Source: Coptodactyla brooksi (Eukaryota; Arthropoda; Insecta; Coleoptera; Scarabaeidae). Taken from it: DNA of 21,245 nucleotides. Positions 1 through 8,600 of this stretch are shown piece by piece (the first letter of the stretch is position 1; each line of letters begins with the position of its first letter). Location of the stretch: NCBI GenBank assembly GCA_033557675.1, contig JAWQRM010000582.1, positions 1-21,245 on the forward strand, written 5' to 3'. The notes under the pieces are model-generated. The model saw nothing but the letters and a program-made list of their open reading frames with translations. It did no database searches and had not been told where the DNA came from. Made by a program: the position numbers and the translations under genes.

Positions 1-20
1 TATATATATATATATATATT
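1..20. repeat. (TA)n microsatellite
   Basis: Ten uninterrupted TA units stand at the very start of the window, so the tract probably continues to the left. It is a simple dinucleotide repeat. Confidence 0.9.
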
Positions 21-999
21 ATAAATGGGGGCATACATTTTTGAGCTGTCTTTGCCGTTGTGTGAAAAGAAAAACACATTAACATCACCTCAAAACTTCA
101 ACGATCCCTTAATTAAAAAAAAATCAAAATGGCTGCTCGCCGATCGATAAAGTTTTTAACATGTCTTTAACATTACCTCAAAACTTTAACCAAAAACCAA
201 ATATCGCAAACCAAATTCCGCAATTAATATCCAATTTTGACGTAGTGATAACAATTGTTTAACTTCTTTAAGCCAAAGATTCCAAACCCATAACTTTCAT
301 AAAAGCTATTTTAAGGCATTTCAAAAATTCATGTCATGATGACATCAAAATGTTTGTAATAGTACGAAACACAGTAATGAAGGACATAATTCTTGTGATA
401 TGATAATGTTCTTTCTTCGAAATTCTAGTAATTGAAGATAAATTTTATAAATTTTATTTATACATTTTTCCAAAAATTGAAAATCATAGACTGCTGAACA
501 AGATGATATTTGTTCTTAGTATTAACAGCTATAAATGTATAGTGTATGTAATGAACCATATTCTTTGTGTTTAAATAACTGGAAATAGTGTCTTTAATGT
601 CAAATGAATCTAGATACCACTAAATAAGAAGAAGAGGAATATATTCAGAAGTGAATTAAAAGTAACTAACCAAATCATTAACCTGTTAAAATCACACTAC
701 ATTATTATTTTGATGGGTGCTATTGTGACAAAGTTGTGTAAGAGAATGGACCACCCAGAAAATTTTAACAACATTACTATGGTGTAATTATCTGGTGTGG
801 TTTACTATTTATATCATCAGTAAATTAATCTACGCCTTCTCATTGAATATCAGAAAATTTTACTTACTGTTAAAACTTTTATCTTACTGTTTGCATTACT
901 ACTATGAAACGCACTTAGTAGTACGTGAACATAAAAGCACTAAGGGACCCTGTGAGACTGTTTCACAATCACAAAACGAAAGCGATTTCAGGTTGGTCT
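21..999. other. AT-rich non-coding stretch, nothing recognised
   Basis: No recognisable protein, RNA gene or transposon end was seen. The only open frame of note (795-1019, 74 codons) has no family resemblance and is what AT-rich DNA gives by chance. The phrase 'cctcaaaact' occurs twice near 86-186, after 'aacatcacct' and 'aacattacct', which is a weak local repeat only. Confidence 0.4.
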
Positions 1000-1560
1000 T
1001 ACTGTCCAGTCTCGAGTGATGGGCGGTAGATATTGTGTTGTTCTTATCGCTCTACTTCATTTTTCTCCGCCTCATCTAGTTCGCGTCCATAACGCAAGTT
1101 AGACGCTTGTAATAGTAAAAGGTTCCGTATATCGAGTTCTAAATCAATTTTTAACAAGTAAACCAAAACACAATATAGCAACAATAAAGTATTTTCCTTA
1201 TTGTACAATACACGGAAGGGACCTACATCACGCGTTCCAATGTTGAATAAATGAAGTACAATGTCGGATAATGTTACTCTTCGCGGTGGTCATATTTTCA
1301 AATCGGCTTCATTTCAGGAAGTAATCATAGGCGAACAATTACGTTCTATGCGATCGTCTTGAACGTAGGTAATTTAATACAATTAGCTGGGAGTTTTTGA
1401 AAAGGTCAAAACGTGCCGTGAGTGTCAATGCGTCACCGACGAGCTTTGATTTATTAACGATTATGGTGGAAGGGAACGTAAACTAACGATGGAGTGGTAA
1501 GCTTGGGTGTACAAGGTGCTAAATCAATTTCGTAATAAATTCTTGTGTTGGTAGACATCC
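1000..1560. other. GC-richer non-coding island, possible regulatory or conserved element
   Basis: This block is visibly less AT-biased than its surroundings, keeps no long open frame and contains no recognisable transposon sequence. It holds scattered homeodomain-like and other short motifs (for example TTTATTAACGATTATGG near 1448 and TGTCAATGCGTCA near 1423). Such islands between transposon-filled stretches are often unique and conserved sequence, but that is an inference; an unrecognised old repeat or an untranslated exon is also possible. Confidence 0.25.
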
Positions 1561-1940
1561 TTGTTTCGTCTTAATATAATAGTGTTGAGTTTTCAAACTG
1601 TTATGACGAAAAATTAGTTTTTTGTTATTCACGACGCGTTTGGGCGTCGTTAAATTTCAATGATGTGTAAGAGGTAGATTCAATTGTTGTAAAAATGACG
1701 TATCAATTGTTATATGTAAATTTATTAATTCATACACAAATAAGAATCCAAGTAATAATTATGAAATTTGTTCACTGATGATATGAGACTGAGTCTGAAA
1801 TCAGTTTCTCTGAAGTTTATGCCCTCAAAAAGTAAGGTAATTGAAAGGTTTATTCATAAAACCTTGAAAGATTTGGAAAGTCCAAATCTTTTAGCTGTCC
1901 AATCAGTTATAGTGGAAAATATTTTCCAACAAAATATCTG
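1561..1940. other. AT-rich non-coding stretch, nothing recognised
   Basis: I see no coding frame, RNA gene or mobile-element end. The stretch is AT-rich with no clear internal repeat. Confidence 0.35.
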
Positions 1941-1946
1941 ATAGGC

Positions 1947-2006
1947 CAATAAATATACTATAATATATTTATTGTACGGTACTATATATGTATATAAAGT
2001 ACCGTA
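1947..2006. repeat. Two adjacent short inverted repeats
   Basis: The first has perfect 10-bp arms (CAATAAATAT at 1947-1956, ATATTTATTG at 1965-1974) around an 8-nt loop. The second starts at the next base with perfect 9-bp arms (TACGGTACT at 1975-1983, AGTACCGTA at 1998-2006) around an AT-rich 14-nt loop. Back-to-back hairpins like these occur near the ends of some DNA transposons and MITEs, but no flanking duplication was found. Confidence 0.6.
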
Positions 2007-2260
2007 GGAACGCATCTCCTGCAGTAGACTATTTAGTTTTTCTTTACTATCTTCTACTTTCGTATAAATATTATGTAGGTATTATGCATTTTTAAATAGG
2101 TCATGCAATCAGCTTATGTCGTAATGTAGTATATTATGATATAGCATGTTGTATTGCAAGTGTAGGAGAAAAAACTGCAGCGTTTCTTAAAGACCTTAAA
2201 ACTGAGGTTTAAGTAAAGAATAATCTTCAGTTGCTTTAATATATTTATTTAATTTTCTTG

Positions 2261-2300
2261 CTGACCGGTTTCGGTCTTACCTTAGATTATCATCAGAGGT
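2261..2300 (-). ncRNA. Degenerate hammerhead-like core from a retroelement end
   Basis: Read on the minus strand, CTGATGA (2290-2296) is followed after 17 nt by GAA and the palindrome ACCGGT (2264-2269), then C. This order matches the hammerhead core CUGANGA - stem II - GAA - stem III - H. Stem II can form only about three pairs (TCT/AGA) and stem I is weak, so activity is doubtful. The same arrangement, better preserved, stands at 16045-16084 in a Penelope-like element. This is probably a solo or truncated end of a related retroelement, but no reverse transcriptase is visible next to it. Confidence 0.35.
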
Positions 2301-3026
2301 GCTAGATTATCACAGAACAGGAAATAGATATATAAAATAGTTCACATTTGAACTACTTACATTAAATTTATGGTTAAATGTATGTTAATCAATATTGATC
2401 ATTGAATAATAGTATGAAAATAATATATTAATATTATATAATAGCATTAAATAGAATAATGTATGTAATGTCTATGTTATATAAAAATTACTATAATTAA
2501 GGTAATCAAGGTTTAAAATACAATTTTTTTAAATTTCACATTGAAAAGAGTTTGTAATGTAAAATACAAACATATGAATTAAAAGAGATAACACTACAAC
2601 AGTTTAAAATGATAATCTGAGTTTTGGTTGATGAATTTATGGGTTCCAAGAATTATATATGCTTTTTGTGCAAAATATATTGAAATGTCCAATGGCCAAT
2701 GTCCAATATAATATTTAATATGAATTTGAAACTGATATGAATAGAGTTTAGGAGGAAAATTACGGCAAGTAAACTTTTTATATGTAGGATGTTGTGAAAT
2801 TGTATTCGTAATCAGTTATGGTATTATGGTATTTGTCAATTTTATTTGGTTATCATGTTAAGTATGGATTGTCTATTGCAGCCATTATTAGTTGCTATTT
2901 GTAAAATTATATTGATTTCTTTTGTTAAATCCGTGGAGTTTAGTTGTGTGGACAACATTCTATGTATATATGGTTAAAGCTGACTTAATCTCTGCGTTAA
3001 AACCAAACAAACAGTATCAATTACAT

Positions 3027-3048
3027 TAATAATAATAATAATAATAAT
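3027..3048. repeat. (AAT)n microsatellite
   Basis: About seven consecutive AAT units are directly visible. This is a simple sequence repeat in non-coding DNA. Confidence 0.9.
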
Positions 3049-3284
3049 ACAAGTACCTTATATTGAAAAGTTTATAATATTACACTTTCAAATTCTCTTG
3101 CTTTTCGAATCTACGTTAATTTTTTGAAAATGGTTCACTCCTAAAATATAATATTGAATACAAACAGCAACTTGTCACCTTTCCTTTTGATTTTTATGTG
3201 AAAAGGTAATTCAGTGGCGATTTGGAATATGTTCTAAATATGCAGAATTATACAGGGTTTTGTATAAAATAAATAGTTAATATT

Positions 3285-3305
3285 ATTTTCGGTTAAACCG
3301 AAAAT
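3285..3305. repeat. Perfect 21-bp palindrome
   Basis: ATTTTCGGTT, one central A, then AACCGAAAAT: 10-bp arms with no mismatch. It could be a dimeric protein-binding site or a small cruciform. No adjacent gene gives it a role. Confidence 0.7.
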
Positions 3306-3571
3306 GACATTTAATAATTCTTTTTGTGGATTATGGATTTTTATCAGTTTTTTACAGTTCCCGTGGGGTTTCTAAGTGGAATAAAAGATTTTGCGCAGTA
3401 AATGTAAAGGCAATACATCCGATGACACTTGGTGTGGACCTTTTTGGAGGAAGAACTATCCAACGGAACCAGTGCATCTCAAATCTTTTGGAAGAGGTAC
3501 CATGAAGGTTTTATATTCTATTTACATTACTTCTAATATGCCAGTCAACTAGTGTTACGCTTAAAAGCGCT

Positions 3572-3609
3572 CTGCGGCTAGTTAGTTAGCTCCAGCTAAC
3601 TAGCCGCAG
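3572..3609. repeat. Inverted repeat with alternative pairings
   Basis: CTGCGGCTA (3572-3580) pairs with TAGCCGCAG (3601-3609), and GTTAGCT (3585-3591) pairs with AGCTAAC (3594-3600) around a 2-nt centre. An extra GTTA at 3581-3584 bulges from one arm. Because GTTA is tandemly doubled, the stem can slide between two pairings. This GC-rich hairpin stands out from AT-rich surroundings. Confidence 0.7.
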
Positions 3610-3619
3610 TTGATTAGCA

Positions 3620-4050
3620 TGTTAGAACCTGTAAAACCCATTTTCAAATGGAAAGACTATGCACATGTCCATTGTGTTCATGATATATTTATGAAAGCTG
3701 TCAGTGTTAGTATTAAAACACCACAAGTATATATTAATATACATTTAACTTGTCCGGTGTAGTTATTCTCTATTTTATTATTCTGTTTTGGTTATGTGAT
3801 GCAACAGAGTTAAAAGTGTGCATTAAAAAGACTGTAGCATTGACCGGAAATAAAATTACCTTACACTTATAACTTGAATCGAAAAACTAGTGTATTTAAC
3901 ATGCAATTCCTTTAACGAACTTGAAGATTACAGCATTTGACTTCCTCTTCAGCTGTGACTTTCGTTTTTATCCAATACAGGCGCACTTTCAACTTATGTT
4001 ATACAAATAACCACACATCTCCATGATCATATTGCAAACAACAATGTAAA
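3620..4050. other. AT-rich non-coding stretch, nothing recognised
   Basis: No coding frame, RNA gene or mobile-element end is recognisable here. Confidence 0.35.
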
Positions 4051-4072
4051 GATATACAACATTTTACACTTG
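4047..4072. repeat. Short inverted repeat
   Basis: CAACATTTTAC pairs with GTAAAATGTTG around ACTT, giving 11-bp perfect arms. Just downstream, TTCCGTCTG (about 4086) and CAGACGACGGAA (about 4132) form a second, imperfect inverted pair. The two may be parts of a small decayed element. Confidence 0.5.
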
Positions 4073-4199
4073 TAAAATGTTGATTCTTCCGTCTGCTAAA
4101 CTATTTTATTTACGATATTTATGATGAATATTCAGACGACGGAAACACACAAAAATGCATGGAGCACAACTTTAATGTGCACCTAGAGTGTTCCTCAAC

Positions 4200-4830
4200 T
4201 CTATGTTTGGGGAATCGCGATATGTCACCTTCATATTCGTACAGGCTGTTCCTCGTATAAGGGCAAGCACGATAATTCACTCTGATTGCTAATCTGAGCT
4301 ATTAGGGCTGGCCATAGAAACAACGTGTGGAATGAGCGTTCATTTGGTCCCGTTCAACAATCGACTTCCGCAAAGGCCATTAGTGATGGCTATAAATATC
4401 AGCATACTTGATTTGGCGGTATAAGAAATAATCTCTAATCTACATGAAATTTTCAGTTTTGTATACGACATAAATTTACCTAAAGTAAATATAGCACCGT
4501 AATTCTAAACAAAAGAGAGTTACTTAACAGAGTGGCATCTGCCGGACGTAGTTGAAGTGAATCAGATGCGGTTCAAATAGACACAAATGTTTACTTTTCC
4601 ACCACTTCCTGCTCGGTTATAGTGTAAGAGATGCACGCGGATGGATGAATTTATACCAGCGTGCAAATATGCAAATTGTTGACCTTTATTGAACTACGCT
4701 CCCTCCAATTAACACCAAATGGAAATGATTGTTTTGTTCGTTCCTTACTCACCATAGCACTCTCGTATAGGTACACGCCTCAATCTACTATGTACACCAT
4801 TATGTAAGCCTAATCATGACTCGTTTGCAA
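4200..4830. other. GC-richer non-coding island with octamer motifs
   Basis: The block is less AT-rich than its flanks and has no long open frame. It contains GTGCAAAT directly followed by ATGCAAAT (4661-4676), the second being a perfect POU octamer, plus ACTTCCTG (Ets-like), GTTTAC (forkhead-like) and TGACCTTT (nuclear-receptor half-site-like). A cluster like this fits an enhancer, but single short motifs arise by chance, so the role is inferred only. Confidence 0.3.
4661..4676 (+). promoter_or_regulatory. Tandem octamer-like POU sites
   Basis: GTGCAAAT and ATGCAAAT abut without spacer. ATGCAAAT is the classical octamer bound by POU-domain factors. Abutting sites could bind a POU dimer. No gene is near enough in the window to name a target. 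Confidence 0.3.
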
Positions 4831-5110
4831 ATTTTGCCAATATACAAATTATAACTCTCGGATTTTTAAATAATGATAACATTTACAACTATAAATTGAA
4901 AATGATTATTCAGGAGTATTATTTTACTACAATAAGCTATTTATTGAAGTCTACATAATTCAACCGCAACGCAATATTTACCTTCCATGTATCCTGGGAA
5001 AAATATCAAAACTCTTCGAGCTAAACTGATTTAATCTGGTTATAAACACACATTTTAAGCAAATTAACTGAATAATATAATTCAAATATTATGTAGTCGC
5101 AACTGGAGTA
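4831..5110. other. AT-rich non-coding stretch, nothing recognised
   Basis: No coding frame, RNA gene or mobile-element end is recognisable here. Confidence 0.3.
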
Positions 5111-5112
5111 AG

Positions 5113-5161
5113 TGCAACTAACTTCGAATACACAGTCGTAGTGTATTCGAAGTTAGTTGCA
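5113..5161. repeat. Perfect 21-bp-arm hairpin
   Basis: The left arm (5113-5133) and right arm (5141-5161) are exact reverse complements over 21 bp, separated by the 7-nt loop AGTCGTA. The arms contain GCAACTAACTTCGAATACAC and its complement. Perfect arms this long do not persist by chance, so the hairpin is recent or maintained. I see no target-site duplication to make it a transposon, and with blunt perfect arms it does not look like a typical animal pre-miRNA. Confidence 0.75.
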
Positions 5162-5526
5162 AAATTTGAGATCCATGATCAAAGTTTAATTTTTATTACA
5201 GTTGTTCCACTTTCAACTATAAAGGTACTCTTAAAAACCCTTTATAAAGTCATTGTTTTTATAACTTACTTTATTAATATGTTTGAGAGCATGTAGCTCG
5301 AAATCAAAATCTGTAAAAAGTATTTTTTGTTGTATTCCTACTTGCATTAAAGAAGGAACTAATTGATGCTGCGAGTGTAAGTTACCATATGTCAAAAAAC
5401 TGACAAATTCAAAACACTATGTTTTGTAAAAGGACGAAAAGGCATTTGGTGTGTCTGCAGAGTGGCACATTTTGATCAAAATAGCGTTGCATAGTTGAGC
5501 AATTGTCACCACTTAAGGAGCACTAT
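5162..5526. other. AT-rich non-coding stretch, nothing recognised
   Basis: No coding frame, RNA gene or mobile-element end is recognisable here. Confidence 0.35.
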
Positions 5527-5745
5527 AAACCTTCCTCAGGAGAATGAAAACAGAAACTGTGCGGATGACATATATACCTAACTCATACCCTAATTCCTTT
5601 TTAATACTATTCAAATTGATTACAATAATTGAGTTTTAATTACCTTGTACTTTTCTTACCTCTGAGGTCGAAAAGCAATTAGGATAGGATTTAGGAATAG
5701 GAGTCATGCACAGAGTTTCTGTTTTCATTCTCCTGAAGAAGGTTT
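5527..5745. mobile_element. Small inverted-repeat (MITE-like) element
   Basis: The left end (5527-5562) and right end (5708-5745) are near-perfect reverse complements of about 36 bp. They share the block CAGGAGAATGAAAACAG, with one C/T change and a 2-nt length difference. Inside, weaker inverted similarity continues (cctaactcataccctaattcc against the complement of aggataggatttaggaatagg). Overall size is about 219 bp with no coding capacity, which fits a MITE or decayed fold-back element. A clear target-site duplication was not found. Confidence 0.55.
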
Positions 5746-5839
5746 GTTAGATACACCTAAACATATATCGAGATTCAAAACAGTGTGGTTAAGGTGTTTG
5801 TTAGTTTTAGTGACTACGAGACCATAGACCTATGTTTTC

Positions 5840-6017
5840 GCAAATAAGAAATTATTATTATTTACACTTTTACTGGATGCACCAAAAACTAAAGATGCAA
5901 ATATTATTAACGAAAGTATAATGCAAGTGATGATTCATGGAAACCATGTTACAATACTCGCAAGAGAAACATTATTAAGAAAAACTGAACAAACTATGAA
6001 AGTAGAAGTACCACCAA
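5840..6017 (+). pseudogene. Non-LTR reverse transcriptase fragment, palm region (5' piece)
   Basis: The plus-strand frame reads LLLFTLLLDAP, then after a short gap QVM....VTILARETLL. This resembles the part of RTE-like and other insect non-LTR reverse transcriptases in which 'PLLFNLVLEA' is followed by 'QLLAYADDVTILAR'. The catalytic YADD is degraded to IHGN, so the fragment is inactive. The similarity stops abruptly at the left arm of the fold-back element at 6018, and the downstream part of the same domain reappears at 7415. The identification rests on motif order remembered from the family and could not be aligned. Confidence 0.5.
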
Positions 6018-6456
6018 CAAGCAAATGCCGAAGTGTATCTCTCCGATATTGATGAAATTTGGCAGGAGTGTAAAACACCGAAAAATATTTGACACCTATT
6101 TTTTTAGCGTCCCGCTTTTGGTTTTGTGGTGTGTTATGGAGGCTCAAAGTTACCCCCAAAAACACATGTTTTGCAATATTTCAAATAAGAAGGGAAATAT
6201 CACTTTTTCACTCCTGCTCTTGTACATTATAAATTTATTTTTTCTTTCTGTAATCTTCAAACTGCATGAAAAAATAAAAGTTACGGGTTTTTGGATTATT
6301 TCCTAAATGTCAATTTTGGGAAGTCATCGTCATTTCTATGCACCCCTACAAAAAAAAACTGTTTCTCTTCATAATTTTGGACTTAAATTTAATCTCGCAT
6401 TGTATTTAAATTAAAAATTTTTTGTTATATTAGAATATGAAAAGGTAATATAATAC

Positions 6457-6512
6457 AGTTTTAACTGAATCTTGCCAAACTTTTGAACCATTGGCAAGAT
6501 TCAGTTAAAACT
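6457..6512. repeat. Perfect 22-bp-arm hairpin inside the fold-back element
   Basis: The arm at 6457-6478 (containing TTTTAACTGAATCTTGCCAA) is an exact reverse complement of 6491-6512, with a 12-nt loop. It lies at the junction of the left long arm and the central region. It could template a short double-stranded RNA if transcribed, or be a remnant of a snap-back event. Confidence 0.75.
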
Positions 6513-6582
6513 TGGCGATGGAATGCAGTGCCTGGATTTTTTTTCAAAAAACAGAAAAGTTTTTTTCAAAATATTTTTTTCT

Positions 6583-6856
6583 GTCTGAACGATCGTGTGA
6601 CCTAACGCCGAATAAGACCTTTTTTCTCAAAAAGAAAAAATGTTTTCAATTTTTTTCAAAGTTTCTTCAAAAAAAGTTTAAAAAAATTTTTTTCATTCTG
6701 CGTTCGTTCAGACGGTGTTCATTCACAAACGCTCATCGTCTGAACCAACGCCGAATGAGAAAAAAATTTTTTTTTGAAAAAAATTGTTCGAAAAAAGATT
6801 TTCTTTTTGAAAAAAAATTCTCAATCGGCGTCTGTTCAGGCGGTGATCGTTCAGAC
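6583..6856. repeat. Nested inverted repeats in the fold-back centre
   Basis: The outer pair is GTCTGAACGATC (about 6585) against GATCGTTCAGAC (about 6845). The inner pair is TTCGTTCAGACGGTG (about 6704) against CATCGTCTGAACCAACG (about 6737). The unit GTCTGAAC...ACGCCGAAT.AGA thus occurs four times in alternating orientation, separated by runs of T and A. The whole region can fold into a multi-branched hairpin. Confidence 0.6.
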
Positions 6857-7134
6857 AAAAACAAATGTTTTTAAATTTTTTGAAAAGACTTTTTTATATT
6901 TTAATATGGCAAACAATTTTTAATTTAAATACAGGGCGAGATTAAATTTAATTCCAATAATATGAAGAGAAAGAGTCTTCTGTAGGGGTACATAAAATGA
7001 TAACTTCCCAAAATGGACATTTATAAAAAAATAAAAAAAACCTGTAACTTTTATTTTTCGTGTAGTTACAGATTACAAAAACAAACGTTAAATTTATAAT
7101 ATACAAAAGCAGGAGTGAGAAAAAACGTTATGTT

Positions 7135-7165
7135 TTAACCCGCTAACGAGCCCGTAGGTGCGCCA
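7135..7165 (+). repeat. piggyBac-like terminus motif in right arm insertion
   Basis: TTAA followed by CCCGCTAACGAGCCC resembles the end of the piggyBac-like element at 21075 (TTAA CCCATTAACGCCC when read inward). It lies in the stretch present in the right fold-back arm but absent from the left. No opposite end was found, so it may be chance or a solo end. Confidence 0.2.
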
Positions 7166-7414
7166 CTGTTCTTTTTTCAACCTAAAATGTACGGCTGCTA
7201 ACAAGGAACGCTCTGGTCTGCACTCCATTTCGATATCTCTTCTCGTTTCTGAAATATTAAAAAAAATGTTTTTGAGAGTAAGTTTGAGCCCCCATTACAC
7301 ACTCCAAAACCAAAAACGGGACGCTAAAAAATAGGTGTCAAAGATTTCTCGGTGTTCTACATTCCTACCACATTTTATCAAAATCGGAGAGTTACATTTG
7401 GGTGCCTTTGCTTG

Positions 7415-7605
7415 CAAGAGAAAAGTAATAATATAGTAAGAGTAATTAATGAAGATACATTTGAAGAGCTTAACACATTTAAATACCTGAAAATGCTGAT
7501 AAACAGAACAATAAAAGATATCATTGAAAAGATCCAAACAGTTTATATAGCCTTCTATTGTAACAGGAAAAAACTATTGAAAGATAAATATAAAGGTATT
7601 TTTCA
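7415..7605 (+). pseudogene. Non-LTR reverse transcriptase fragment, thumb region (3' piece)
   Basis: The plus-strand frame contains DTFEELNTFKYLKMLIN, followed by IKDIIEKIQTVYIAFYCNRK and KLLKDKY. This order matches the conserved 'F..V..FKYLG..I......I..RI..G..A......L.KSK' segment after the catalytic motif in RTE-like insect retroelements (family knowledge). It continues the piece at 5840-6017, from which it was separated by the fold-back insertion. The frame ends at a stop near 7607 and no endonuclease domain is present. Confidence 0.6.
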
Positions 7606-7609
7606 ATGA

Positions 7610-8030
7610 TTTTAAAGTACAGCCTTATTCTATCTTTATTTCATTCAATTTTACTGTCATAAATTATTAGTAAATATTTATTAGTCTTTTCAATGTTGAT
7701 TTTTATTTTTCTTTTTAAATGTTAACCTTTATTTTTCATTTTTACAAAAACGCCTGTGGACTGGTGCTAAATTTTGGTACCCTACAGAATGCTTCACTTC
7801 ATCTTCACACCTACATTCCCATATCACATCGTGCATTCATATTCCGATAAATTTCAAATACTGTCTGGGTTATTTTAAAGTTACTATTTATTACTTACCA
7901 TTTCAAAAAGATGATTAAAACTTAATACGTAGATACAATAAATGAATGTGTTTCTCACCATTTCCAATCCTGTTTTGAAATCAGATATTTACTTATAGCA
8001 ATTCTTTTTTTGCCTATCCTTCACAAACTC
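7610..8030. other. AT-rich non-coding stretch, nothing recognised
   Basis: No recognisable gene, RNA or mobile element. The sequence is T- and A-rich, without clear repeats. Confidence 0.35.
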
Positions 8031-8600
8031 TATTATCGAGCACCTACGTTCATCACGCCATCTACGCATGCCAAACGAGATGGGCAAAGCCCTTTTCTGT
8101 ATTCACAGCGGGAGAGACCTCTGTTCGTGCAGACTGGTGCACAACTGCATTTTTGCAAGGAGTTCAATTTCAAAGAGCCTTGGAGGTAAGCGGCGAGCCA
8201 TGATGATCTTATCGCGTTCAATTTTAAATTTAGATCGGCTGGTGATAGGTGGGATGATCCCTCGAAGAGGCAATTCAAACAATAAATTGTTTCCGTGCGC
8301 AATAGCAAGCTAAGCGAAGTGCCGAAGAAGTTCAAAGGGGAGCTTGAAGTGTTGATTCGTAACTCAGAGTACTAAGTAATAATTATGGCTGTTACTGCCG
8401 AGAAGCACGTTATACTTTCATATAATTTTAAAAGGGAAACATGTAGTGCAGTGTCACGATCTTTTTCTCTACGGATGCTGCGACGTAATAAATGAAAGAC
8501 GCAACTTCCTCTGCAGACCGAAACAAAGGAATATATATGTATACTCATCGCAATTATGCGAATTAACGTCTTGAACACCGGCACTACGAGTACTGCACTT
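8030..8600. other. GC-richer non-coding island, possible regulatory element or exon
   Basis: The composition is clearly less AT-rich than around it. Two overlapping frames of 81-100 codons exist on opposite strands but neither resembles a family. GGAG|GTAAGC at about 8182-8191 looks like a 5' splice donor, so a host exon on the plus strand is possible though unsupported. AACAAAGG (Sox-like, about 8522) and GCAATTATGC (about 8550) are further motifs. Exon, untranslated region or conserved non-coding element cannot be told apart from this window alone. Confidence 0.25.

Larger units (their letters stand above)
2400..3560. other. AT-rich non-coding stretch
   Basis: No coding frame, RNA gene or transposon end is recognisable. 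The stretch contains the AAT microsatellite at about 3027-3048 and the 21-bp palindrome at 3285-3305, listed separately. Confidence 0.4.
6018..7414. mobile_element. Fold-back element with long inverted arms
   Basis: The left arm (about 6018-6443) and right arm (about 6888-7414) are inverted copies. They start CAAGCAAA on both sides and share TCTCCGAT...TTGAT, AACACCGA, TTTGACACCTATTTTTT, AGCGTCCCG and further blocks up to TTTAAATTAAAAATT. Similarity looks moderate, roughly four bases in five. The right arm has about 110 extra bases (about 7122-7231). The centre (6444-6887) is a run of A/T-rich tracts with its own nested palindromes. Short open frames here (6025-6306, 6512-6874, and 7295-7537 on the minus strand) are by-products of repeat composition. 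The element sits inside a non-LTR reverse transcriptase fragment. Confidence 0.7.

Noticed and set aside
5113..5161. microRNA precursor
   Set aside because: The stem is perfectly paired and short, without the mismatches and length of a typical animal precursor; no expression data.
6457..6512. Rho-independent terminator or bacterial regulatory hairpin
   Set aside because: The window is eukaryotic by content, and no bacterial gene lies upstream.
6512..6874. 120-codon plus-strand open frame rich in Phe and Lys
   Set aside because: The composition follows directly from T and A tracts in the fold-back centre; there is no family resemblance.
8033..8335. Overlapping open frames on both strands as a gene
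   Set aside because: No family resemblance and no supporting splice acceptor; kept only as part of a GC-richer island.
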